Source: Candidatus Fiminaster equi
Lineage (GTDB): Bacteria > Bacillota_I > Bacilli_A > RFN20 > CAG-826
Direction of reading: 5' to 3'
Assembly: GCA_018064745.1 (NCBI GenBank)
Contig: JAGHUR010000058.1
Span: 1-37,086, forward strand
Length of the DNA stretch: 37,086 nucleotides
Position 1 is the stretch's first letter; every line of letters begins with the position of its first letter. This document shows, piece by piece, positions 15,424-22,815 of this stretch. The translations under genes were made by a program, and so were the position numbers. Under the pieces are notes generated by a model. That model did no database searches, was not told the origin of the DNA, and saw only the letters and a program-made list of their open reading frames with translations.

Positions 15424-16862
15424 TTCTTTTCTCCTTTGATGTCATATCTAACAACAAATGAGTCATGCTTTTGGAACATAACTTGGTTTAGAGGAATATT
15501 AAACTTCTCCGCAATGATTTTAGTTACTAAAGGTTGGCAGAAACCACCTTGACACTTACCAAATCCTGCTCTTGTACGTTTTTTAACGCCTTTAATTGTC
15601 TTTGGAGGCACGGAAGTATTCATCTCGAATAAAATCTCACCTAAAGATACTTTTTCGCAGTTACAGATGATTTTTCCATAATCTGGATTTTCAGCGATAA
15701 ATTTGTTGCGTTCTTCTACTGACATCTCGTTAAGATGGGCTCTGCGTTTAACTCTAGGATTAAAGTTTGGATTTGGCACTAGATCAATAACTTTAGAGAC
15801 AAATTCATTCACAACATATTCTGCAATTGCAGGAGATGATGCAAGACCTGGAGATTCAATACCACTTAATGTAATAAAGTGATTATCACATTTTGCATAT
15901 CTAATAATGAAGTCATGAGTATTTGGAGTTGGTCTACTACCAGCGAAAGTACGAATGACTTGATTAAATGGAATTGATGGCACCATTTGTAAAGCTTGGC
16001 GTTTAATTTCATCTAATGTGAACTTGTCTGTTGAGACATCATCTTTAGATGCCATTGCTTCTGCGGATGGACCAACAAGGAAAGTTCCGCCAATTGATGG
16101 AGTAACTAAAATACCTTTTCCTTTTTCACTTGGAAGAGGGAAAATTGTGTGTTTTACTAAATCATCACAATAGTGATCCAAAATGAAATACTCACCTTTT
16201 CTTGGGGTAAGGAAGTAATCAATTGGCTCCACCATTTTATGGATTTCATCGGAGTAAATACCTGCAGCATTGATAACAATCTTTGTTTGGTAGGTATTTC
16301 CAGATTGACAAATAATGTTATAGAAACCGTTGTCTTTATTAATTAGTACTACTTTTTCATCTAAGAATAACTTAGCACCATTATCAACAGCGTTTTCGAT
16401 AGCATGAACCGATAAAGTGAAAGGATTCACTATGCCAGCGGTTGGAGCAAAAAGTGAACCCTTCACTTCTTTTGATAAATTTGGTTCGAGTTTTAAAGTT
16501 TCTTCGGCGTTTAAGATCTTTACAGGTACGCCGTTAATTGCACTTCTTTCAGCAAGTTCCTGTAAAACAGGAATTTGTTCATCATAAAGAGCAACTGTTA
16601 AAGAACCAATACGTTTCATTTCAACATCTAGTTCATCGCAGACTTGATCCATCATCTTGTTACCAAGAGCATTAAGTTTAGCCTTAAGTGTGCCTGGAAC
16701 TGGGTCATAACCTGAGTGAACAATGGCAGAATTGGCCATAGTTGTAACGTTACCAACATCTGGTTCTTTTTCAATAACTGCCACTGATAATTGGTAGCTT
16801 GAAAGTTTGCGCGCTATAAGCGAGCCAACGATTCCAGCCCCAATTACAGTAACATCAAACAT
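15420..16862 (-). CDS. GlpA-like FAD-dependent glycerol-3-phosphate dehydrogenase with BFD-like [2Fe-2S] domain
   Basis: This 480-aa protein has an N-terminal FAD motif (GAGIVGSLIARKL, from residue 8) and a DAO fold. The C-terminal BFD-like domain carries the cysteine set CNC (about 400-402) and CQGGFC (about 435-440) for a [2Fe-2S] cluster. It resembles the anaerobic GlpA subunit and COG0579 dehydrogenases, oxidising glycerol-3-phosphate to dihydroxyacetone phosphate or a related 2-hydroxyacid. Hydroxyglutarate-type alternatives cannot be excluded. It starts 20 bases after pnp with no Shine-Dalgarno. A TATAAA (16879-16874, minus) lies 11 bases before the ATG, so it may have its own near-leaderless promoter in addition to read-through from pnp. 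Confidence 0.82.
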   Translation of the reverse strand: MFDVTVIGAGIVGSLIARKLSSYQLSVAVIEKEPDVGNVTTMANSAIVHSGYDPVPGTLKAKLNALGNKMMDQVCDELDVEMKRIGSLTVALYDEQIPVLQELAERSAINGVPVKILNAEETLKLEPNLSKEVKGSLFAPTAGIVNPFTLSVHAIENAVDNGAKLFLDEKVVLINKDNGFYNIICQSGNTYQTKIVINAAGIYSDEIHKMVEPIDYFLTPRKGEYFILDHYCDDLVKHTIFPLPSEKGKGILVTPSIGGTFLVGPSAEAMASKDDVSTDKFTLDEIKRQALQMVPSIPFNQVIRTFAGSRPTPNTHDFIIRYAKCDNHFITLSGIESPGLASSPAIAEYVVNEFVSKVIDLVPNPNFNPRVKRRAHLNEMSVEERNKFIAENPDYGKIICNCEKVSLGEILFEMNTSVPPKTIKGVKKRTRAGFGKCQGGFCQPLVTKIIAEKFNIPLNQVMFQKHDSFVVRYDIKGEKK

Positions 16863-16882
16863 AGTATGTTTAGTTTATAAAA

Positions 16883-19048
16883 TTATTTTCTATGACCTTT
16901 TTTGAAAGGTTTCTTTTCAACTGCTGGTTTTTCAACATATCCAGCTGGTTTCTCTAAGAATTCTCTATGAGAAACTTTGACTTTTCCGTGGTCATCAATT
17001 TCGCAAACGCGAACTTTTAAGACATCGCCAACTTTGACTTTGTCACTTGCTTTTTCAACATAACCCCAGTCAAGTCTAGAGACATGGCATAAGCCTTCGC
17101 AATTACCAAATAATTTGACGAATGCACCATAGTCTTCGACTCTAGTGACTTCACCTTCGTAAACTTCACCAACTTTTGCTTCACGAACGATATTTTCAAT
17201 CATTGCTTTTGCTTTGTTGATCATTTCACGGTTCATATGGTAAATAACGATATGTCCGTCATCATCGATATCGATTTGGACGTTATCACATTGTGCAATA
17301 ATGTCGTTGATGACTTTACCGCCAGTACCGATAACATCTCTAATCTTATCGACGTCAATTTGCATCTTATCAAGTTTTGGTGCAAATTCTGCAACGTCTG
17401 CTCTTGGTTCAGCAATGGCTTTAGCCATAACTTCACGAATTTGAGCACGTGCTTTGTTAGCTTGAGCTAATGCTTCTGCTAAAACTTCTCTTGTAACACC
17501 ATCGATTTTGATATCCATTTGAAGTGCTGTAATACCTTTTGCAGTACCTGCAACTTTGAAGTCCATATCACCGAAGTGATCTTCAAGACCTTGAATATCT
17601 GTAAGGATTGTGTATGGATTCTTTCTTAAGTCGCCATCTGAGATAAGACCCATAGCGATACCAGAGACCATTCCTTTAATAGGAACACCGGCTGCCATAA
17701 GTGACATACAACCTGCACAGATGGATGCTTGTGATGAGGAACCGTTTGATTCGACAACTTCAGCAACTGTACGAATTGTGTATGGGAATTCTTCTTCTGA
17801 TGGGATAACTTGAGCTAATGCTCTTTCAACAAGGGCACCGTGTCCAACTTCACGACGTGCTAAGACACCGATTTTTCCTGTGCCACCAACACACCATTGT
17901 GGGAAGTTATAGTGATGAATGAAGCGTTTTTCTTCTTCTGCTGTTAAATCATCTAAAACTTGTTTGTCGCTTAATGGACCAAGGGTTGTAGCTGAGATAA
18001 CTTGTGTTTGTCCACGTGTGAACATGGCAGAACCATGAACTCTACGACCTAAAAGGTCAATTTGAGCATCGAGTGGACGAACTTCATCGGTCTTACGTCC
18101 ATCTGGTCTGACTTTATCTTCGATAATAAGTCTTCTGACTTCTTTGTGGACAAGATCTTCTTGAATGTTGTGGACTTGTTGAACTGTCTTTGCGTCTGCA
18201 CCATTTGCAGCATATTCTTCTTCAATAGCCTTTTCAACTTTTTCAATATTTGCTTCTCTTTCGAGTTTGTCTTTTGTTGAGACAGCTTTACGTAAATCTT
18301 TATCGGCTTTTGCCTTGACTTCTTCATATAAGTCTTGTGGCATAACCTTAAATTCAATGTTTTTGTTCTTTTCAACGCCAATAGCTTTGATGATCTTCTT
18401 TTGCCATTTACAAAGTTTCTTGACTGCTTCATGACCAAACATTAAGGCATCAAGCATATCTTCTTCTGAGACTTCTTTAGCACCTGCTTCAACCATGTTA
18501 ATAGCTTCTTCGGTACCAGCGACACAGAGGTCGATATCTGATTTTGCTTTTTGTTCTACTGTTGGGTTAATAACAAATTTGCCATCAACTCTACCAACGT
18601 AGACACCTGCGATAGGACCATTGAATGGAACGTCTGAGATACAGACACATAATGATGAACCTAACATTGCAGTAATCTCTGGAGAATTATCATAATCAGC
18701 AGCCATTACTTGAGAAACGACTTGAACTTCATTACGAAATCCTTCAGGGAAAAGTGGACGCATTGTTCTGTCAGTAATTCTACTTGCAAGAATTGCATGG
18801 TAGGATGGACGGGACTCACGTCTTAAGAATCCGCCTGGAATCTTTCCAGCAGCGTACATTCTTTCTTGGTACTCAACTGAGAGTGGGAAGAAATCCCAAT
18901 CGACAGTATGTTGTGACATAGTAACGTTTGATAAAACTACTGTGTCGCCATAACGTACCAAAACCGCAGCTTTTGTTTGCTTGGCAATCTCGCCAGCTTC
19001 GACAACAATTTTGCGGCCTTCGAAATCGAGTTCGAATACTTTTTTCAT
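16883..19048 (-). CDS. pnp: Polynucleotide phosphorylase
   Basis: This 721-aa trimeric 3'-5' phosphorolytic exoribonuclease acts in mRNA decay. It has two RNase PH-like domains separated by an all-helical region, then a KH domain containing GTGGKVINDI (about 565-575) and an S1 domain (about 630-695, YEGEVTRVEDYGAFV). A short basic tail follows. Length is normal. AAAGGAG lies before the ATG. Downstream of rpsO, as in many bacteria, with a hairpin between them. The GlpA-like gene starts 20 bases after its stop with no terminator in between. Confidence 0.97.
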   Translation of the reverse strand: MKKVFELDFEGRKIVVEAGEIAKQTKAAVLVRYGDTVVLSNVTMSQHTVDWDFFPLSVEYQERMYAAGKIPGGFLRRESRPSYHAILASRITDRTMRPLFPEGFRNEVQVVSQVMAADYDNSPEITAMLGSSLCVCISDVPFNGPIAGVYVGRVDGKFVINPTVEQKAKSDIDLCVAGTEEAINMVEAGAKEVSEEDMLDALMFGHEAVKKLCKWQKKIIKAIGVEKNKNIEFKVMPQDLYEEVKAKADKDLRKAVSTKDKLEREANIEKVEKAIEEEYAANGADAKTVQQVHNIQEDLVHKEVRRLIIEDKVRPDGRKTDEVRPLDAQIDLLGRRVHGSAMFTRGQTQVISATTLGPLSDKQVLDDLTAEEEKRFIHHYNFPQWCVGGTGKIGVLARREVGHGALVERALAQVIPSEEEFPYTIRTVAEVVESNGSSSQASICAGCMSLMAAGVPIKGMVSGIAMGLISDGDLRKNPYTILTDIQGLEDHFGDMDFKVAGTAKGITALQMDIKIDGVTREVLAEALAQANKARAQIREVMAKAIAEPRADVAEFAPKLDKMQIDVDKIRDVIGTGGKVINDIIAQCDNVQIDIDDDGHIVIYHMNREMINKAKAMIENIVREAKVGEVYEGEVTRVEDYGAFVKLFGNCEGLCHVSRLDWGYVEKASDKVKVGDVLKVRVCEIDDHGKVKVSHREFLEKPAGYVEKPAVEKKPFKKGHRK

Positions 19049-19081
19049 TATCTTATTTTTCTCCTTTAAAAAACTATAGGT

Positions 19082-19090
19082 ATTTTATCA
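19082..19090 (-). promoter_or_regulatory. Candidate extended -10 promoter of pnp
   Basis: On the minus strand TGaTAAAAT (19090 to 19082) lies 33 bases before the pnp start. It is the same extended -10 form as at 7324-7332. No clear -35 is seen. Together with the rpsO terminator, it would let pnp be expressed on its own. Confidence 0.45.
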
Positions 19091-19126
19091 TATAATGATA
19101 GATAATGTATAATACTTTTAAAGGTA

Positions 19127-19158
19127 AAAGAAAGGACCATAACTATAAGTTATGGTCC
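19127..19158 (-). terminator. Terminator between rpsO and pnp
   Basis: GGACCATAAC (19134-19143) pairs perfectly with GTTATGGTCC (19149-19158) across a 5-base loop. On the minus strand it is followed by TTTCTTTT. The 10-bp stem lies 20 bases after the rpsO stop. It may also be a processing site for the rpsO-pnp transcript, as in other bacteria. Confidence 0.85.
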
Positions 19159-19178
19159 ATCTTTATAAGTTTTTTAAC

Positions 19179-19445
19179 TTATTTGCGGATGTTTAATTCA
19201 GCTAAGAGTTTAACGTAAGCATCTCTGTCTGTCTTATTAAGATAGTTTAAGAATGATTTACGTTGACCAACTAAGATGAATAATCCACGTCTTGCTGAAG
19301 CATCCTTTTTGTTGTGTTTAAGGTGCTCTGTAAGATCGTTAATTTGAGCTGTAAGAAGAGCGATTTGGACTTGGACTGAACCAGTGTCTTTTTCGTTCTT
19401 TCCGAACTTCTTAACGATTTCAGCAGTTCTTTCTTTGGATAACAT
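19179..19445 (-). CDS. rpsO: 30S ribosomal protein S15
   Basis: This is the 88-aa four-helix S15, which binds the 16S rRNA central-domain three-way junction early in 30S assembly. The family segments DTGSVQVQIALLT and LNKTDRDAY are present, and the length is exactly typical. A strong AGGAGGG Shine-Dalgarno precedes the ATG. It is transcribed from its own promoter through a structured leader of about 75 bases, then followed by a terminator and pnp. Confidence 0.98.
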   Translation of the reverse strand: MLSKERTAEIVKKFGKNEKDTGSVQVQIALLTAQINDLTEHLKHNKKDASARRGLFILVGQRKSFLNYLNKTDRDAYVKLLAELNIRK

Positions 19446-19447
19446 AT

Positions 19448-19522
19448 TTATCCCTCCTAAGATTAACTTCGCTTATTCCAGGTATAGCGTCGGAGTATTC
19501 GCTGAACTTAGAATAAGTTGCG
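19448..19522 (-). promoter_or_regulatory. Structured rpsO leader, possible S15 autoregulatory site
   Basis: Between the predicted start (near 19522) and the ATG, the minus-strand leader can form a long stem, CTTATTC with GAATAAG. It encloses AGCG/CGCT and is followed by AAGTT, which can instead pair with AACTT. A short local hairpin AACTTA-TTC-TAAGTT competes with the long stem. S15 leaders commonly carry an autoregulatory fold in this position, but they differ between lineages. The role is inferred from position. Pairings were drawn by eye. Confidence 0.4.
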
Positions 19523-19528
19523 ACTAAT

Positions 19529-19557
19529 ATTATAAAGATAAATATTTTGTTTTACAA
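19529..19557 (-). promoter_or_regulatory. rpsO promoter
   Basis: On the minus strand TTGTAA (19557 to 19552), a 17-base spacer and a perfect TATAAT (19534 to 19529) form a standard vegetative promoter. The start would be near 19522, giving a 5' leader of about 76 bases. Confidence 0.75.
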
Positions 19558-19595
19558 TAGTAAATTTATAAGTTGAAAAGATATAAAAATTGAAG

Positions 19596-19690
19596 AAAAA
19601 GCATTGGGTTCAACCTCAATGCCTTTTTACAAGTTTCCACTAAGTACTTTGGTTATTTATATTAAGTATAAAAATATTAAAATTGCAAAT
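19596..19690 (-). ncRNA. Possible small RNA ending in an orphan terminator
   Basis: This covers most of the 286-base gap between rpsO and the next gene. On the minus strand a TTGCAA-18-TAATAT promoter-like pair lies near the left of the segment. About 65 bases later a hairpin GGCATTGAGG-TTGAA-CCCAATGC is followed by TTTTT (19600-19596). The preceding gene already has its own terminator at 19694-19720, so this second one has no obvious client. A short RNA is one reading. A back-up terminator, or one shared with plus-strand transcripts (T-run also at 19623-19627), is another. Confidence 0.25.
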
Positions 19691-19693
19691 AAT

Positions 19694-19720
19694 AAAAAAA
19701 AAGATGGGCAAGCCCATCTT
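19694..19720 (-). terminator. Terminator of the 161-aa lipoprotein gene
   Basis: AAGATGGGC (19701-19709) pairs with GCCCATCTT (19712-19720). On the minus strand it is followed by an uninterrupted T-run (A-run 19694-19702 on the plus strand). It lies 11 bases after the stop codon. Confidence 0.85.
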
Positions 19721-19731
19721 AAATATTTAAA

Positions 19732-20217
19732 TTATTTGTTGTAGGAATATGAGCACTTTAAGGTTAATTCTTCACCTTCATGTGTTTGATACATATAAGT
19801 GCATTTTCCATATTTGTCGAATTCGCCAACAAATTTTTCTTTTTCTTTTTCGCCTTCAACTTTGAATGATCCACCAGCGTAATAGGTAATTCCTTCAACT
19901 TCGCCTAAGAGCATACTATGGACATCCATTGCAAAGATAACTGAATAAACACTTCTAACTTCGTTTTTGGCAACATCAGCTACGTATTTAACTGCAATTT
20001 CTTTAAAATTTCCTTCATATGTAACTGAGTCATCAATTACAATGCCTTCCATTTTTCCTTTTGCGGAAAGTTCAATTTTTGTTACATCAAGGCCTTCTGG
20101 AATTTGAATTTCTTCGACAGCTTTTTTGAATTCTTCGAATGAAACTTTTTTAGCACAGCCACAGAGTAACATTGCTGGAACAGCTGCGCCAATTAATAAT
20201 CTTCTTGTAATTGTCAT
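19732..20217 (-). CDS. Small lipoprotein of unknown function
   Basis: This 161-aa protein has an N-terminal MTITRRLLIG signal sequence and lipobox LLCGC (Cys21). The mature part is acidic and Lys/Glu-rich, predicted mainly as beta strands, with no enzyme motif I recognise. The start is supported by AAAAGGAG, 9 bases before the ATG. It has its own terminator, and a TATAAT (20254-20249, minus) lies in the upstream gap, so it appears monocistronic. Function unknown. A membrane-anchored sensor or binding role cannot be distinguished from sequence. Confidence 0.7.
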   Translation of the reverse strand: MTITRRLLIGAAVPAMLLCGCAKKVSFEEFKKAVEEIQIPEGLDVTKIELSAKGKMEGIVIDDSVTYEGNFKEIAVKYVADVAKNEVRSVYSVIFAMDVHSMLLGEVEGITYYAGGSFKVEGEKEKEKFVGEFDKYGKCTYMYQTHEGEELTLKCSYSYNK

Positions 20218-20248
20218 TTTATTATTCTCCTTTTAAATTGACTTTTTT

Positions 20249-20276
20249 ATTATAAAATAGATTTCCAATCAAATCT
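20249..20276 (-). terminator. Weak terminator after the 154-aa membrane protein gene, overlapping a -10 box
   Basis: AGATTT (20259-20264) pairs with AAATCT (20271-20276). On the minus strand it is followed by ATTTTAT. The stem is short and AT-rich. The TATAAT just beyond it (20254-20249, minus) is the likely -10 of the next lipoprotein gene. Confidence 0.4.
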
Positions 20277-20285
20277 ATATATAAT

Positions 20286-20750
20286 TTATTTTTCTTTATC
20301 GTCTGGCTTATAAAACACCAAGAAAAGACATAAAGTAGCAACTGTAAAACCGGCATTTGTTAAGGCGAATTGTAGACCCATTGAGAATATTTTTCCGAAT
20401 GAATCAACCCCACAAAGAACAGTTACAAAAAAGACAGCAATAATAGCAAATATACCAGCTAAAACGCTACAAACCACCACTGTTTTCTTATTCTTTTCGC
20501 CATTTTCTTTTGTGGTCACAATTTGGATAAACATTGATCCTGCTAAATAGGCTTTTAATGTGTAAATAAAAAGAATTCCAACGATAACTAAATGGAAAAA
20601 CAAAAACACAAATGACATTGTGTGTTCAACCTTTTTATCAGCAGGAACTGAACTACTATTTAAAACACATAAAATAATGGATGCACAACAAAGCACAAAT
20701 AATGCAATTTCGGCAATCATTAAACCTAAGAAATATTTACGTTTTTTCAT
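20286..20750 (-). CDS. Four-helix membrane protein of unknown function
   Basis: This 154-aa protein has four hydrophobic helices (about 8-28, 45-65, 88-112, 122-147) separated by short polar loops. It begins and ends with Lys-rich cytoplasmic-type tails. I recognise no family motif. The start has no Shine-Dalgarno: a perfect TATAAT (20766-20761, minus) lies 10 bases before the ATG, so the transcript would have a leader of only about 3-4 bases. It sits directly after the terminator of the starch operon but is likely transcribed separately. Confidence 0.65.
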   Translation of the reverse strand: MKKRKYFLGLMIAEIALFVLCCASIILCVLNSSSVPADKKVEHTMSFVFLFFHLVIVGILFIYTLKAYLAGSMFIQIVTTKENGEKNKKTVVVCSVLAGIFAIIAVFFVTVLCGVDSFGKIFSMGLQFALTNAGFTVATLCLFLVFYKPDDKEK

Positions 20751-20760
20751 AACAGCACTT

Positions 20761-20766
20761 ATTATA
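20761..20766 (-). promoter_or_regulatory. -10 box of the 154-aa membrane protein gene
   Basis: A perfect TATAAT on the minus strand lies 10 bases from the start codon, immediately after the starch-operon terminator's T-run. No clear -35 is seen. The lack of any Shine-Dalgarno between it and the ATG fits a leaderless-type start. Confidence 0.5.
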
Positions 20767-20767
20767 A

Positions 20768-20816
20768 CAAAAAATCACTCATTACGAGTGATTTATTTGT
20801 ACTATCTATAGATAGT
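20768..20816 (-). terminator. Terminator of the starch operon, with an upstream palindrome
   Basis: On the minus strand, after the last gene's stop, comes a perfect 16-base palindrome ACTATCTATAGATAGT (20801-20816). It is followed by a strong hairpin AATCACTC-GTAAT-GAGTGATT (20793-20773) running into TTTTTTG. The second is a clear intrinsic terminator for the ten-gene operon. The palindrome may stabilise the 3' end. Confidence 0.85.
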
Positions 20817-20818
20817 AA

Positions 20819-21211
20819 TTATTCTTTTTCTTCTCTTGCCTTGACTACATCAGCATGTTTTAAGCATAAACCGAATGCAACAAGAGAAAGAGTTGTGAAT
20901 ATGTATGCAGGAACTGATAAGGATTTGTATGCATTAGCATCATTTTGGTTAACAGTTGTGAAATGCTCTGCAATTTCACCATACCAAGCTTTCTTGTCAT
21001 CAACTTCATCACTTGGAGCTGAAACTTCAAGCATTCTAAGTTGAGATTGTGCACCTGTTAATGCGACAGATGAGGAAGCATACTTAGCTTTTTGGTATTG
21101 AGCATTGCCGAAACAAATAATGCCTGCTAAAGCTAAACCACCTGTAATTAAAACATATGCGGCAAGGTAAAGTTTTTTCTTATCAATTTTAATCTTTTTA
21201 AGAAAACTCAT
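20819..21211 (-). CDS. Two-helix membrane protein at the end of the starch operon
   Basis: This 130-aa protein has a Lys-rich start, a membrane helix at about 12-32, an external region of about 70 residues, a second helix at about 100-120 and a charged Lys/Glu tail. I recognise no family. Its start overlaps the MsmK-type ATPase stop by one base, with AAAGGAG upstream, so it is firmly part of the sugar-import operon. A role in organising or anchoring the transporter, perhaps with the ATPase's coiled tail, is speculative. Confidence 0.7.
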   Translation of the reverse strand: MSFLKKIKIDKKKLYLAAYVLITGGLALAGIICFGNAQYQKAKYASSSVALTGAQSQLRMLEVSAPSDEVDDKKAWYGEIAEHFTTVNQNDANAYKSLSVPAYIFTTLSLVAFGLCLKHADVVKAREEKE

Positions 21212-22797
21212 TACTTATCTCCTTTTGGTTTTGGACCACGTTTATGTTTAAGTGCTTCAGCTTCTGCAGCTTCTTTCTTTTCGCGTTCCTTGTTGTGTTT
21301 TTCAATATCGACGTCATATTTATGACGTTTAATTGGACTTTTGCCTTCTTCTTTTGCTGGTTCAGCTGGTGCTTCTTCTGCTTTTATAGCTTCTGCTGCA
21401 GCCTTTGCGGCTTCAGCTTCGGCCTTTGCAGCCTCTGCTTCTTCTTTAGCTTTTTTAGCAGCTTCTTCAGCTTCTTTTAAGGCAGCAATTTGCTTTGCAA
21501 GTTCTTCTTGATTAGCATCAGATTTTGGTTCTTCTTTTGCTTCTTCTTCACCACCAGCGTTTTCCTCATCTTCAGGTTGCTCTTCTACTGGAGGAAGGAC
21601 AATAAGTCCTTTGGAATTAACAGCACGTGGGCCTGCAAGTAAGTTCTTTTCATCTTCTGGATCGAAGAAATGCATTGCCTTTGCTTCAAATGATAAGAAA
21701 ACTTCGTTGCCTGGAATAATCTTATCTTTTTCTTCTTGAGTCATGTTGATTGTTGGAATACGAACAATGATCTTTGTATCATCTTTTGTTGTGACGTGAA
21801 CATGAATTTCACTACCCATCATTTCGCAAACTTCAACAGTGACTGGAATTGATGCTTTATCTTGTTTTACAGATAAAGCCATATGTTCTGGACGGACACC
21901 AAGAAGAATTGGTCTAGACTCTATGTCCTTTTTAAGAAGCATATCGCCTTTTTCACCTGTAACAGGGATTTTTACGTCAAATAAGTTAACGCTATAGGAT
22001 TTACCTTCTCTAATAAGTTCAGTATTGAAGGTATTCATCATAGGAGCGCCAATAAATTGAGCAACGAATAAGTTATCTGGCATTTCAAATAATTCAGTTG
22101 GTGTACCAACTTGCATAATGAAGCCATCTCTCATACATACGATTCTATCACCAAGTGTCATAGCTTCGGTCTGGTCGTGTGTAACGTAAATGAAGGTTGT
22201 TTGAATTCTCTTACGAAGTAAGATAATTTCAGCTCTCATTTGGTTTCTAAGTTTTGCGTCCAAGTTAGAGAGTGGTTCGTCCATTAAGAAGACTTTACAA
22301 TCTTTAACCATAGCACGACCGATAGCAACACGTTGTCTTTGACCACCTGATAAGGCTTTTGGTTTACGTGTTAAGTATTGGGTGATGTTTAAGACTTTAG
22401 CAGCCTCAGTAACCTTTTGGAAAATTTCGTCTTGAGAATAACCTTTAATGGTTTTTCCAGTGATTGAATCGGTTCTCACTCTCTTATTAAGACGAAGTGG
22501 GAATGCCATGTTTTCAAAAACGGTTAAATGAGGATACAAAGCATAGTTTTGGAAGACCATTGAAATATGACGATCTTTTGGAAGTAAGTCGTTAACGACT
22601 TCTCCATCAATTTTACAAATACCTTCACTGATGTCTTCAAGTCCAGCGACCATTCTTAAGGTTGTGGATTTACCACATCCTGAAGGTCCGACAAAGACGA
22701 CGAATTCTTTGTCTTTTATATCAAGGTTAAAATCGTGAACAGCGGTCACTTTACCTTGGTAAATCTTTTTAACATTAATTAATTGTACTCTAGCCAT
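21211..22797 (-). CDS. Sugar ABC transporter ATPase, MsmK/UgpC type, with long C-terminal coiled tail
   Basis: This 528-aa cytoplasmic ATPase energises the maltodextrin importer. Walker A is GPSGCGKST (37-45), signature LSGGQRQR (149-156), Walker B VFLMDEP (169-175), and H-loop His208. The C-terminal TOBE/MalK regulatory region runs to about residue 385 (GVRPEHMAL at 300-308). Family members normally end near 365-385. Here about 140 residues follow: an acidic linker, an Ala/Glu/Lys heptad-rich helix (about 430-480) and a basic tail ending GPKPKGDK. The tail is encoded in the same frame with normal codons. AGGAGG lies upstream. It overlaps the small membrane protein gene by one base. Confidence 0.92.
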   Translation of the reverse strand: MARVQLINVKKIYQGKVTAVHDFNLDIKDKEFVVFVGPSGCGKSTTLRMVAGLEDISEGICKIDGEVVNDLLPKDRHISMVFQNYALYPHLTVFENMAFPLRLNKRVRTDSITGKTIKGYSQDEIFQKVTEAAKVLNITQYLTRKPKALSGGQRQRVAIGRAMVKDCKVFLMDEPLSNLDAKLRNQMRAEIILLRKRIQTTFIYVTHDQTEAMTLGDRIVCMRDGFIMQVGTPTELFEMPDNLFVAQFIGAPMMNTFNTELIREGKSYSVNLFDVKIPVTGEKGDMLLKKDIESRPILLGVRPEHMALSVKQDKASIPVTVEVCEMMGSEIHVHVTTKDDTKIIVRIPTINMTQEEKDKIIPGNEVFLSFEAKAMHFFDPEDEKNLLAGPRAVNSKGLIVLPPVEEQPEDEENAGGEEEAKEEPKSDANQEELAKQIAALKEAEEAAKKAKEEAEAAKAEAEAAKAAAEAIKAEEAPAEPAKEEGKSPIKRHKYDVDIEKHNKEREKKEAAEAEALKHKRGPKPKGDK

Positions 22798-22815
22798 AAT
22801 ATAAGAGTCCTCCTA

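Noticed and set aside
21244-21480. Plus-strand 78-codon Phe/Cys-rich ORF resembling a membrane protein
   Set aside because: It is the complement of the Ala/Glu/Lys coiled tail of the MsmK-type ATPase. Low-complexity coding sequence produces such open frames on the other strand.
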